Part shown: piece after piece, positions 8,908-17,143 of the stretch
Position numbering within the stretch: position 1 is the first letter of the stretch
Layout: each line of letters starts with the position of its first letter
From: Bacillota bacterium
Lineage (GTDB): Bacteria; Bacillota; Clostridia; TANB77; CAG-465
Assembly (NCBI GenBank): GCA_023410645.1
Contig: JAEYPQ010000054.1
Span: 1 to 23,568 of the forward strand
DNA: 23,568 nucleotides
Direction: 5' to 3'
Made by a program: the position numbers and the translations under genes
The notes under the pieces: model-generated
Database searches by the model: none
Told to the model about the DNA's origin: nothing
Seen by the model: only the letters and a program-made list of their open reading frames with translations

Positions 8908-9456
8908 ATGATTGAAGTTAGAAAATGTAAAGGGAATAAACTTGAAAAAAATATTGATGATTATACAATAGTTGATATTGAAACAACAGGTCTTTCTCCA
9001 ACTAATAATAAAATAATAGAAATTGCTGCAATTAAGGTAAAGGACTCAAAAGTAATTGATACTTTTCAAAAATTAGTTAATCCAAATGAAAATATAAATT
9101 ACTTTATAACTAAACTTACTGGTATTACAAACAATATGGTAAAAACTGCAGATGATATTGAAAATGTAATTCAAGAATTTCATGAATTTCTTGGAGATAG
9201 TGTAATAATTGGACATAATGTAAATTTTGATATTAACTTTTTGTATCATAATTTATATAATACAAATGGAAAGCACCTATCAAATGATTATATTGATACA
9301 ATGTATTTGGGCAGGAAGGTTGTACCAGGATTAAGTAATTACAAATTAGAGTCTTTAACTAATCACTTTAATATTAGCTATAATGGTGCGCATAGAGCAT
9401 TGAATGATTGTATGTTTACATATGAATGTTATGAAAAAATGAAAATTATGCTCTAG
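8908..9456 (+). CDS. DEDDh 3'-5' exonuclease (DnaQ/PolC-type)
   Basis: A single-domain exonuclease of 182 aa. The acidic residues of the DEDDh class are visible: Asp23 and Glu25 (VDIETTGLSP), Asp108 (HNVNFD, 103-108), then His162 and Asp167 (HRALND). These bind two metal ions for 3'-5' hydrolysis of DNA or RNA. It resembles the epsilon-like exonuclease domain of PolC but has no polymerase part, so it may act in repair, proofreading in trans or RNA trimming; the sequence cannot decide. It starts 30 nt after fmt behind an AAAAGGAAA-type ribosome binding site and ends 22 nt before rlmN, so it is probably co-transcribed. Its first ~18 residues are not conserved-looking. Confidence 0.9.
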   Translation: MIEVRKCKGNKLEKNIDDYTIVDIETTGLSPTNNKIIEIAAIKVKDSKVIDTFQKLVNPNENINYFITKLTGITNNMVKTADDIENVIQEFHEFLGDSVIIGHNVNFDINFLYHNLYNTNGKHLSNDYIDTMYLGRKVVPGLSNYKLESLTNHFNISYNGAHRALNDCMFTYECYEKMKIML

Positions 9457-9478
9457 TAGATTTAGGAGAAAAATAATA

Positions 9479-10525
9479 ATGAATGAAAAAATAAATATAA
9501 ATGATTTTACAGAAGAAGAACTTGGAGAATACATTGAGAGCCTTGGGGAGAAAAAATTCCATGCAAAACAAATATTCAAATGGATACATAGAGTAGGTGT
9601 ACTTTCTTTTGATGATATGACTGACATTTCTAAGTCACTTAGAGATAAATTAAAAGAAAACGCATATATTTTAAGTATGGAAGTAATTGAGTGTCAGACT
9701 TCAAAAAAAGATGGCACAATGAAGTTTTTAATCAAACTTTCTGATAAAGCTGCTATTGAATCTGTTTTGATGAGATATAACCATGGAAATACTTTGTGTG
9801 TTTCTACGCAAGTTGGATGCAAAATGGGATGTAAGTTTTGTGCTTCAACAAAGGATGGCTATGAAAGAAATTTAACTGCGTCTGAAATTGAAGGACAAAT
9901 TCAAACTGTACAAAGATACACTAGTGAGAAAATATCAAATGTAGTATATATGGGAATTGGTGAGCCACTTGATAATTTTGATAATGTGATAAAGTCAATA
10001 AAAATAATAAATAATCCGTTTGGACTTAATATAGGTGCAAGACATATAAGTTTATCTACTTGTGGACTTGTACCAAGAATTTATGATCTTGCAAAATTAA
10101 ATATACAATGTACACTTTCTATTTCACTACATGCAACAACTGATGAAAAAAGACGTGAAATAATGCCTATTGCTAATAGATACAGTATTAAAGAGTTGCT
10201 TGATGCTTGTAGAGAATATATTAAGATAACAAAAAGAAGAATAAGCTTTGAATATGCACTTATATATGGTAAAAATGATACAAAAGAAGATGCAATTATG
10301 CTTTCAAAACTACTTAAAGGTATGATTGCTCACGTAAATTTAATCCCGGTAAATGAAATAAATAATGGAATATATAAAAAAGCTACTGAAAAAAGTGTAG
10401 AAAATTTCATGAATTTATTAAATTCATATGGAATAGTAACAACAGTAAGACGTGAACTGGGTTCAGATATTGATGCAGCATGTGGCCAATTAAGGAAAAA
10501 ATATATAGAAAATAATAATACATAA
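9479..10525 (+). CDS. rlmN: Dual-specificity 23S rRNA/tRNA adenine-C2 methyltransferase (radical SAM)
   Basis: RlmN makes 2-methyladenosine at A2503 of 23S rRNA and A37 of certain tRNAs, by radical SAM chemistry with a methyl-Cys intermediate. The CxxxCxxC cluster motif is at Cys114, Cys118 and Cys121 (CKMGCKFCAST). The conserved C-terminal Cys335 lies in the family motif SDIDAACGQLR. The GEPLDN (SAM-binding) and SLHATTDEKR motifs are also present. At 348 aa it is the normal length. An AGGAG-type site precedes the ATG, 22 nt after the exonuclease gene. In many Firmicutes rlmN is followed by a PP2C phosphatase and prkC, as here; the rsmB gene that often precedes it is missing. Confidence 0.97.
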   Translation: MNEKININDFTEEELGEYIESLGEKKFHAKQIFKWIHRVGVLSFDDMTDISKSLRDKLKENAYILSMEVIECQTSKKDGTMKFLIKLSDKAAIESVLMRYNHGNTLCVSTQVGCKMGCKFCASTKDGYERNLTASEIEGQIQTVQRYTSEKISNVVYMGIGEPLDNFDNVIKSIKIINNPFGLNIGARHISLSTCGLVPRIYDLAKLNIQCTLSISLHATTDEKRREIMPIANRYSIKELLDACREYIKITKRRISFEYALIYGKNDTKEDAIMLSKLLKGMIAHVNLIPVNEINNGIYKKATEKSVENFMNLLNSYGIVTTVRRELGSDIDAACGQLRKKYIENNNT

Positions 10526-10547
10526 TCTACAAAAACTTATCAAAGTA

Positions 10548-10575
10548 TTGAAATATGTTTGACAAATGATATAAT
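10548..10575 (+). promoter_or_regulatory. Internal promoter before the phosphatase/kinase pair
   Basis: TTGAAA (10548-10553), a 16-nt spacer and TATAAT (10570-10575). A TTGACA at 10559 overlaps the spacer but has no -10 at the right distance. I see no terminator between rlmN and this point, so read-through from fmt is also likely. Confidence 0.55.
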
Positions 10576-10596
10576 ATATAAAATAGAGGTGAATTT

Positions 10597-11334
10597 ATGG
10601 ATTTCGTTGCTAAAACTGATGTTGGTAAAAAACGAGAGAACAATGAAGATAATTATTATGTAAAAATGTATAATGAAAATGTGGCTTTAGTTATTGTTGC
10701 AGATGGACTTGGTGGCTATGAAAGTGGCGAAGTAGCAAGTAAAATGCTAACGGACATTTTTTCAAAATATATTGATGAAAATGTAGAAAAGATAAAAAAA
10801 TTTGATGACAAAAAAGTTGAAAAATTTTTAAAAGATACTTTAAATAAGACTAATAAATTAATATATGATCTGGAGAAAACTGATCTTAAATATAAAGGAA
10901 TGGGTACTACTGTTGTCCTTGTAATGAAGGTCAACGATAAAATATACTATTTTTCAGTTGGAGATAGTAGAATATACTATGTAGATAGTAAATTAACTTC
11001 AGTCAATCAAATTACTGAAGATGATACTTATGTAAATGAATTGATAAAAACTAATATTATTGATAAAGCTGATGCAGATACACATCCTAAAAAACATATA
11101 CTTACTAAGGCAGTAGGCGTATTTAAAGATGTAGATGTTAAAATTAATATTTTTGATAAAAAAGATGGGTATCTTGTGCTTTGCTCAGATGGACTATATA
11201 ATATGACAACATCAGAAGAAATAATTAATATTTTTTCTAAAAATAAATTTGAAAATTTAGCAGAAAAATTAGTTTCTAGGGCTAATGAAAATGGCGGAAA
11301 TGACAATATAACAGTTGTTGTTATAAAACTATAA
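10597..11334 (+). CDS. prpC: PP2C-family Ser/Thr protein phosphatase (Stp/PrpC)
   Basis: A metal-dependent phosphatase of 245 aa that removes phosphate from Ser/Thr, mainly reversing the work of the partner kinase PrkC. Family motifs are in order: the N-terminal TDVGKKRENNEDN (Asp18), VADGLGGYESG (Asp36 and Gly37 bind metal), GDSRIYY, CSDGLYNM (Asp198) and GGNDNITVVV (Asp236). The length is typical of bacterial Stp. GAGGTG before the ATG gives the start. The next gene is prkC, 15 nt downstream, which is the conserved phosphatase-kinase pairing. It is cytosolic, with no membrane segment. Confidence 0.95.
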   Translation: MDFVAKTDVGKKRENNEDNYYVKMYNENVALVIVADGLGGYESGEVASKMLTDIFSKYIDENVEKIKKFDDKKVEKFLKDTLNKTNKLIYDLEKTDLKYKGMGTTVVLVMKVNDKIYYFSVGDSRIYYVDSKLTSVNQITEDDTYVNELIKTNIIDKADADTHPKKHILTKAVGVFKDVDVKINIFDKKDGYLVLCSDGLYNMTTSEEIINIFSKNKFENLAEKLVSRANENGGNDNITVVVIKL

Positions 11335-11349
11335 AAAGGAGAGACAAAT

Positions 11350-13404
11350 ATGAATATGATAGGAAAAGTACTTGGTGGAAGGTATGAAATACTTGAAAAA
11401 ATTGGTGAAGGTGGTATGGCAATTGTATATAAAGCCAGATGTAATCTTCTTAATAGATTTGTTGCAATAAAGATATTAAAAAGTGAATATTCAAGTGATG
11501 AAACTTTCGTCAAGAGATTTAGAGCAGAAGCTCAATCAGCTGCTTCACTTACACATCCAAATATTGTATCAGTATATGATGTTGGTCAAGAAAAAGATGA
11601 TAATATAAACTATATTGTAATGGAGTTACTAGAATCAAAAACATTAAAAGATTATATTAATGAACGTGAAAAAATGACTAATGATGAAGTATTAAAAGTT
11701 GCCGCACAAGTTGCTTCTGCACTTGAAGCAGCACATAAGGCACATATTATTCATAGAGATATAAAACCACATAATATTATTTTGAATAATAATATGGTAG
11801 CAAAAGTTACTGATTTTGGTATAGCAAAAATTACTAATACAACTAGTGCAACAATAACTAGTTTTGGTAGTACAATGGGATCTGTACATTATTTTTCACC
11901 TGAACATGCCAAAGGTGGATACACGGATGAAAAATCAGATATTTATTCCCTTGGTGTTGTAATGTATGAAATGGCAACAGGAAAACTTCCATTTGATGCT
12001 GAGTCACCAGTTTCCGTGGCTTTAAAACATATACAAGAAGAACCGGTAGAACCAATTATATTAAACCCTAAAATATCAGTAGCTCTAAATCAAATTATAT
12101 TAAAGGCAATGGCAAAAAATACAGCCGAAAGATATCAAAGTGCAACTGAACTATTAATAGATATATCTGAGGCTTTGGCAAAACCAAATTCATTAATTGT
12201 AAAGCCTGCTAGTTCAATAGAGGCAGGTGCTACTCAAGTTGTACCAACAATTAATATGGGTGACGAAAATGAATTCAAAGTTCCAAACCTAAGAACTAGA
12301 GAACCTAGAAGAATGAGTGTTGTTCAAGGGAATAAGAATATTAAAAATGGTGAATTAGAACAAAATAAAAAAGAAAACATAGATGAAAATAATGAAGAAG
12401 AAAAAGAAAATATAGATGAAGATAAAAAAGCAAAAAACAAGAAATTGTTAATAATATATATTTCATGTGCTGTTGTTGCAATAATTGGAATAGGAATATT
12501 TGCTGCAATAAATATATTTGGTAAATTTAAAGTTGATAATACAAAAAATGAAGAAATTGATATACCAAATGTAGTAGGTAGACCATTTGCTGAAGTTGTA
12601 GAAGAATATTCTAAGCAAGGATTTGAAATAACGCAAGAAAAATCTGATTATAGTAGTGATCAACCAGAGGGTAATATTGTATCTCAAATACCTGAAAAGG
12701 GAACTAAAACTACTAACAAAAAAATAACTGTTGTAGTAAGTAAAGGTCAAAAAATGGTAACAGTAACTGATGTTGTTGGAAAAGATATCAAGGTAGTAAA
12801 ATATGAACTTGAAGACACATTAGGATTTAAAATTGAAACTGAAGAAGTTGTAAATGAAAAAGTTACAGCTGGAATTATAATATCACAAGATCCTAAGGGA
12901 GATACGCAACAACCTTATGGAAGTACTATAAAACTTAAAGTAAGTAAAGGTGATGGAAAAGCAACTGTAATTGTACCGAGTGTTCTTGGAAAAAATTTAG
13001 CCGATGCTAAAAAACAATTAGAAGACTTAAAACTTACTGTGAATGTGAAATATGGTGAAGATAATACAAAATCAAACGGAGTAGTAATTTTACAAAGTTA
13101 TCCTGAAAATCAAGAATTAAAGGAAGGATCATTAATAGATATTACTATAAATAAATTATTGCTATCTAAAACAGTTACTTTAGATTTACTTGAACTACAA
13201 GGTGGAAAAGTTTTAGAAGGTATAGATTCAATTAGCGTTAAAGTTACAGCAAGTATAGACGGTGGCGCTACAAATACAGTATTTGAAAAATCATTTGATC
13301 CAAATACTAAAAATGCAACTTTTACAATTAATGGTTACACAAGTGCATCATTGAAAATATATTTAAATAATGATTTTGTAAAAGAACAAACAATACAATT
13401 TTAA
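11350..13404 (+). CDS. prkC: Membrane Ser/Thr protein kinase with three PASTA domains
   Basis: This is a eukaryotic-type kinase that senses muropeptides/lipid II outside the cell and controls wall synthesis, growth and spore germination. The kinase domain has a Gly-rich loop (IGEGGMAIVYKA, 18-29), Lys41, HRDIKPHN (135-142) and DFG (155-157). A charged, low-complexity juxtamembrane stretch (about 325-364) precedes one transmembrane helix (about 366-390). Three PASTA repeats follow, at about 403-466, 470-535 and 540-602, each starting with a P.VVG-like motif, the second as TDVVG. A C-terminal beta-rich tail of ~80 aa resembles the Ig-like end of some PASTA kinases. AAAGGAG precedes the ATG. It is coupled to the phosphatase gene upstream. 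The gene for RsgA, often next in this operon, is absent. Confidence 0.96.
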   Translation: MNMIGKVLGGRYEILEKIGEGGMAIVYKARCNLLNRFVAIKILKSEYSSDETFVKRFRAEAQSAASLTHPNIVSVYDVGQEKDDNINYIVMELLESKTLKDYINEREKMTNDEVLKVAAQVASALEAAHKAHIIHRDIKPHNIILNNNMVAKVTDFGIAKITNTTSATITSFGSTMGSVHYFSPEHAKGGYTDEKSDIYSLGVVMYEMATGKLPFDAESPVSVALKHIQEEPVEPIILNPKISVALNQIILKAMAKNTAERYQSATELLIDISEALAKPNSLIVKPASSIEAGATQVVPTINMGDENEFKVPNLRTREPRRMSVVQGNKNIKNGELEQNKKENIDENNEEEKENIDEDKKAKNKKLLIIYISCAVVAIIGIGIFAAINIFGKFKVDNTKNEEIDIPNVVGRPFAEVVEEYSKQGFEITQEKSDYSSDQPEGNIVSQIPEKGTKTTNKKITVVVSKGQKMVTVTDVVGKDIKVVKYELEDTLGFKIETEEVVNEKVTAGIIISQDPKGDTQQPYGSTIKLKVSKGDGKATVIVPSVLGKNLADAKKQLEDLKLTVNVKYGEDNTKSNGVVILQSYPENQELKEGSLIDITINKLLLSKTVTLDLLELQGGKVLEGIDSISVKVTASIDGGATNTVFEKSFDPNTKNATFTINGYTSASLKIYLNNDFVKEQTIQF

Positions 13405-13434
13405 TAATATAATAATATAATAATATAATAATAT
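13403..13434 (+). repeat. 8-bp microsatellite, four perfect copies, at the prkC stop
   Basis: AATAATAT is repeated four times without change (13403-13410, 13411-13418, 13419-13426, 13427-13434). The first copy contains the last two bases of the prkC TAA stop (13402-13404). Copy-number change by slippage would not alter the protein, because the stop precedes nearly all of the tract. Confidence 0.95.
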
Positions 13435-13443
13435 AAAATTACA

Positions 13444-13475
13444 AAAAAGGCAGCTAATAAATTAGTTGCCTTTTT
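13444..13475. terminator. Bidirectional terminator between prkC and convergent gene
   Basis: AAAAAGGCAGCTAAT and ATTAGTTGCCTTTTT form a stem with one G-T pair and a 2-nt loop, with A-runs on the left and T-runs on the right. It can therefore end transcripts from both sides, prkC on plus and the membrane protein on minus (stop at 13485). Confidence 0.85.
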
Positions 13476-13484
13476 AAAAAAAAT

Positions 13485-14012
13485 TTATTTTAAGTTAACA
13501 CCTTTTGATATAGTACCTTTTGGAACATAAAATACGTATGAAATTTCTGATGATCCTATTGCAAATGTCCATATTGTCTTTTTAGCTTTACTTTTATACA
13601 TTTGTAGAACAGGTAGGGTACAATTGGGATCTTCGACTTCAATTATATTTCCACTTAAAGTATCGGTAGTGTATTCTTTTGAAGTTTCCGTACCAAATTT
13701 AGATTCAATTTCATACCTAAATGAATATACATTTTCAGCTGAAACTTGAACATATAACAATGATCCACTTCCTTCAGATGTTACTGAATTTGAAAGTGAT
13801 ACAAGGGGGATTTTCTTAATCAATTTAGAATCATTATATCCACTAATTGGATAAAATATACCTGCAGCTATGCCGGCTATTCCTAAAATGACTATGGCCA
13901 CTGAAAGTCCACAAAGAATATCTGTTGGAAAGAAATCAAACACTTCTGACAAGAAAAATAATAATTTAATAAATATTACAATTCCAATAACACTTAATAT
14001 AATTGTTAACAT
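13485..14012 (-). CDS. Small membrane protein of unknown function (175 aa)
   Basis: I do not recognise the family. Two hydrophobic helices make up the first third: residues about 2-22 and 32-54, ending in GIFYPISGY. A soluble, beta-rich domain of about 110 residues follows, with a conserved-looking Tyr/Val pattern (LLYVQVSAEN, YVFYVPKGT). It contains one Cys in the soluble part, so no disulphide is implied. The start at 14012 is supported by AAAGGGGA seven nt upstream on the minus strand, and a consensus promoter lies further up. It is transcribed alone, convergent with prkC. The soluble part could face either side of the membrane; the short loops do not decide it. Confidence 0.85.
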   Translation of the reverse strand: MLTIILSVIGIVIFIKLLFFLSEVFDFFPTDILCGLSVAIVILGIAGIAAGIFYPISGYNDSKLIKKIPLVSLSNSVTSEGSGSLLYVQVSAENVYSFRYEIESKFGTETSKEYTTDTLSGNIIEVEDPNCTLPVLQMYKSKAKKTIWTFAIGSSEISYVFYVPKGTISKGVNLK

Positions 14013-14096
14013 ACAATTCCCCTTTCTTAATTATAAAATATTTATAAATTTAAACCTAGATACAGGTATTAAAGGGATAAAAATACAATTTGTCGA

Positions 14097-14125
14097 ATTA
14101 TATCATATTCTTGATTTGATGTCAA
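14097..14125 (-). promoter_or_regulatory. Consensus promoter for the 13485-14012 gene
   Basis: Read on the minus strand: TTGACA (14125-14120), a 17-nt spacer and TATAAT (14102-14097). Both hexamers are perfect, which predicts strong constitutive expression with a leader of roughly 80 nt. The rest of the 14126-14290 stretch shows no gene. A weak CAGAA/TTCTG hairpin near 14251-14275, followed by T's, is not strong enough to call. Confidence 0.75.
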
Positions 14126-14293
14126 ATAAACATTTTACTATTTAACAATAAGGATGTAAAGGTGAAATAAATATATTTACATAGAATGTAGCTTTGGGGT
14201 TAAATTAAATTGATTAACTTTAGTGTCATAGTTTTAAAATAATAATAGAATTACAGAAGACTTAAAAACTTTCTGCATTTTTTATATATTAAA

Positions 14294-14322
14294 TTGACTT
14301 AAAAACTAACGTTTGATATAAT
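14294..14322 (+). promoter_or_regulatory. Promoter of ruvB-queH
   Basis: TTGACT (14294-14299), a 17-nt spacer and TATAAT (14317-14322), followed by a short leader to the ATG at 14356. Confidence 0.7.
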
Positions 14323-14355
14323 ATATGTATTGATTAGAAGAAATGAGGCGAAAAG

Positions 14356-15360
14356 ATGATAGAAGATAGAGTTATATCTCCAGAATATATTGAAGAAGAA
14401 AATGAAGTTGAAGAAGTAAGCTTAAGACCTCATAATTTTGATGAATATGTTGGACAAGGTAAAGTAAAGGAAAATTTAAAGGTATATATATCATCTGCTT
14501 TAAAAAGAGGAGAATCACTTGATCATGTTTTGTTATATGGTCCTCCAGGATTAGGTAAGACTACACTTGCTTCAATTATTGCAAATGAAATGGGAAGTAA
14601 TTTAAAAATAACTTCCGGACCTGCAATTGATAAAGCAGGAGATTTAGCTGCTATTTTAACAAATCTACAAGAAAATGATGTCCTTTTTATTGATGAAATA
14701 CATAGATTGAATAAAACAGTAGAAGAAATATTATATCCAGCACTTGAAGATTTCGTTTTAGATATAGTTATTGGTAAAGGGCCTTCTGCAAGGTCAATTA
14801 GACTCGATTTACCTAAATTTACATTAGTTGGGGCTACGACTAAAGCTGGTATGTTATCTTCTCCTTTAAGAGATAGATTTGGAATAATTCATAGGCTTGA
14901 ATTATATACAGAAAAAGAACTTTCAAAAATAATAACAAGAAGTGCAGAAATACTTAATATTACAATTGATGAAGAAGCATCATTAGAAATTGGTTCCAGA
15001 TGTAGAGGAACACCAAGAATTGCAAACAGACTTCTAAAGAGAGTGAGAGATTTTGCTGAATTTGATTCTATGTCTAATATAGATTATAATATGGCAAAAA
15101 AAGCTTTAAAAAGATTAGAAATTGATGAACTTGGTCTTGATCAAACAGATATACAAATGTTAAAGACAGTAATAACTAAATTTAATGGTGGACCTGTTGG
15201 TCTTGAAACTCTTGCTGCATCTGTTGGAGAAGATAAGGATACAATAGAAGATGTGTATGAACCATATTTAATGCAAATTGGTTTTTTAACCAGAAGTCCA
15301 AGAGGAAGAATTGCAACTAAGCTTGCATATGAACATTTAGGTTTGGAGATAAATACATGA
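14356..15360 (+). CDS. ruvB: Holliday junction branch-migration ATPase RuvB
   Basis: RuvB is the hexameric AAA+ motor that drives branch migration of Holliday junctions together with RuvA. At 334 aa it has the usual length. Walker A is GPPGLGKT (62-69), Walker B is DEIH (113-116), the sensor is GATTKAG, and the arginine-finger region RDRFGIIHRLE is present. The C-terminal winged-helix DNA-binding part contains GGPVGLETLAAS and ends with TRSPRGRIAT. No ruvA or ruvC lies beside it, although ruvA normally precedes ruvB, so they must be elsewhere. The ribosome site (GAGGCGAAAAG) is only moderate. The gene overlaps queH by four bases (ATGA), which implies translational coupling. Confidence 0.97.
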   Translation: MIEDRVISPEYIEEENEVEEVSLRPHNFDEYVGQGKVKENLKVYISSALKRGESLDHVLLYGPPGLGKTTLASIIANEMGSNLKITSGPAIDKAGDLAAILTNLQENDVLFIDEIHRLNKTVEEILYPALEDFVLDIVIGKGPSARSIRLDLPKFTLVGATTKAGMLSSPLRDRFGIIHRLELYTEKELSKIITRSAEILNITIDEEASLEIGSRCRGTPRIANRLLKRVRDFAEFDSMSNIDYNMAKKALKRLEIDELGLDQTDIQMLKTVITKFNGGPVGLETLAASVGEDKDTIEDVYEPYLMQIGFLTRSPRGRIATKLAYEHLGLEINT

Positions 15361-16817
15361 GAAAATTATTAGTACATGCTTGTTGTGCACCATGTTTTTC
15401 ATATATAGAAAAAGATTTAAGAGAAAATGGAATATTAAATAATAATGGAAAAATGGAAAAAGTAGATTACACGGCACTTTGGTATAATTCAAATATTCAT
15501 CCAAAAGTAGAATATGAAAGAAGAAAAGATACATTTATTAATTTTTGCCAAAATATAGCTAATTGTAAATATGATATATTAGATGAATATGATTTGAATT
15601 CATATGTAAAGTACGTGGTTGAAAATGTTGGTGATGATAAAAAATATAAAATAAGATGTGAATATTGCTATTATATAAGACTAAAAAAAGTCTTTGAATA
15701 TGCAAAGGAAAATGGTTTTGATATTGTAACCACAACTCTTACAATAAGTCCATATCAAAATCATGATTTAATAAAAAAAGTTTTAGAAAGACTTGAAGAG
15801 GAATACAAAATAGAAAGTATATATGTTGATTATAGAGAGCATTTTAGAGAAGGGCAGAAAATGGCAAGAGAATACGGATTATATATGCAAAAATATTGTG
15901 GATGTGTGTTTTCATTCGATTCACGGAAAGTGGGTATATTAGTGAAAAAATATTCGAAATCTGGTTTAAAAATAAAAAGAAATTTAAAATTATTAATAGC
16001 TCTTTTTGTAATAATAATTATAGTTTGTAGTGCTTTTTTAGTATATTTACATGTAAAAAATAGCATTATAATAGAAAAAGTTGATATAAATGCAAGCTTT
16101 GTAAATGATGATATGGCAAAAAACTCTAATCCGATAGTTATTGATAATGTAATACTTGGAGCAATTTATGATAAAACTTGGGTAAGTGCAGAAAGATATT
16201 ATATGATGAGCAAAAATAAATCTGATGTTTCAATTGATACATATAATAAAAAAGGAAAAGCAGGTAATTATACTTTAAGTTCTTTAAATAAAGTTGATAC
16301 AACTATTTATACTGAAACTACAAATACCAATATTATTGATGAATACATTGCTGTAAGTAAAACAAATAATAATATAATGATAAATCCTGCCACTAAAATA
16401 ACTAATGTAACTGAAAATGATGTAAAATCAGTAAAAAACGCTTTGGGAATATATAAATTATTAAATAATTCAGTTAAAGTAACGGAAGTTTATGATATTG
16501 CTTTAGTACCAGGAGAAGCATATAGCAGATTTATATTTGCAACTAGTGAAAAAAATAAATCTACAGGAGTTTATAGTGCAGTAGTATATGTAAATCCACA
16601 AGGTAAAGCACGTTTAATAAAATATAGCTATATAAAAGATGTTAATAATTCATCTGAATGGCCTACATATTCTTTTAAATTTAATGCTGATTTAAATCAA
16701 GATGGAACAAACGAGGTTATAATACAGGAAACTCAAGAGTTTAATGTAAAATATGACGTATTAGAATTAAGAAAAAATAATTTTTATGAAGTTCTTTCTG
16801 TATTTATGAAGATATAA
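15357..16817 (+). CDS. queH: QueH (epoxyqueuosine reductase) fused to a membrane-anchored extracytoplasmic domain
   Basis: Residues 1-185 are QueH (DUF208), which reduces epoxyqueuosine to queuosine in tRNA anticodons. It has the vicinal Cys pair 9-10 (HACCAPC), Cys101/Cys104 (RCEYC) and Cys181/Cys183 (CGCVFS), the residues expected to hold the iron-sulfur centre. QueH proteins usually end soon after this. Here the frame continues without a stop through a basic linker, a transmembrane helix (about 210-231) and ~255 extra residues, with a calcium-type DxNxDGxxE motif (Asp445-Glu453) near the C-terminus. The tail resembles extracytoplasmic FG-GAP/lipoprotein-type domains, function unknown. An in-frame GTG at 15942 (codon 196) could be a separate start, with only a weak upstream site. 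The start ATG overlaps the ruvB stop. Confidence 0.88.
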   Translation: MRKLLVHACCAPCFSYIEKDLRENGILNNNGKMEKVDYTALWYNSNIHPKVEYERRKDTFINFCQNIANCKYDILDEYDLNSYVKYVVENVGDDKKYKIRCEYCYYIRLKKVFEYAKENGFDIVTTTLTISPYQNHDLIKKVLERLEEEYKIESIYVDYREHFREGQKMAREYGLYMQKYCGCVFSFDSRKVGILVKKYSKSGLKIKRNLKLLIALFVIIIIVCSAFLVYLHVKNSIIIEKVDINASFVNDDMAKNSNPIVIDNVILGAIYDKTWVSAERYYMMSKNKSDVSIDTYNKKGKAGNYTLSSLNKVDTTIYTETTNTNIIDEYIAVSKTNNNIMINPATKITNVTENDVKSVKNALGIYKLLNNSVKVTEVYDIALVPGEAYSRFIFATSEKNKSTGVYSAVVYVNPQGKARLIKYSYIKDVNNSSEWPTYSFKFNADLNQDGTNEVIIQETQEFNVKYDVLELRKNNFYEVLSVFMKI

Positions 16818-16850
16818 ATATTTAATTTTAATAACTATTATCAATTTGTA

Positions 16851-16879
16851 TTGACTTGATTAATATAATATAGTATAAT
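16851..16879 (+). promoter_or_regulatory. Promoter of the thrS T-box leader
   Basis: TTGACT (16851-16856), a 17-nt spacer and TATAAT (16874-16879). Transcription should start near 16886, at the base of T-box stem I. Confidence 0.8.
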
Positions 16880-16885
16880 TTATCT

Positions 16886-17119
16886 ATAGCGTTGATGAGA
16901 CCAAGTAAAAATATATACTGCTAAAAGAGAGGAACAGTCGTGGCTGGAAGCTGTTCGAGAGTAAGGATATTTTGAATACTATCTCTGAGTTATGTAGAAA
17001 ACTACCGTTGATTACGATATAATCTAATGAAGTTAAATATAGGGTGGAACCGTGCAAATAAATATATTTGTACCCCTATAGACAAAGAATGTATTTTTGT
17101 CTATAGAGGTACATTTTTT
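16886..17119 (+). promoter_or_regulatory. T-box riboswitch, threonine (specifier ACU), with terminator
   Basis: This leader senses uncharged tRNA-Thr and, when it is bound, forms an antiterminator to allow thrS transcription. Stem I starts with a GA-type K-turn (TTGATGAGACCAAGTA). The specifier loop reads GAAT-ACT-ATCTCTGAG, which lines up with the T-box pattern GAAN-codon-A. ACT (16978-16980) is a Thr codon and agrees with the gene. The 14-nt T-box is AGGGTGGAACCGTG (17041-17054). The terminator stem is 17069-17086 with 17096-17112 (one mismatch), followed by TTTTTT (17114-17119). A second Thr codon, in CTACC (near 17002), lies too far downstream to be the specifier. Confidence 0.93.
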
Positions 17120-17143
17120 GTTTTAGAAAAGGAGTGATTTTAA

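Noticed and set aside
15942..16817. Independent gene starting at GTG 15942
   Set aside because: No clear ribosome site precedes it and the upstream frame reads through. It is kept as an alternative in the queH entry.
16998..17006. ACC (Thr) in CTACC as the T-box specifier
   Set aside because: It lies after stem I. ACT at 16978-16980 fits the GAAN-codon-A specifier-loop pattern.
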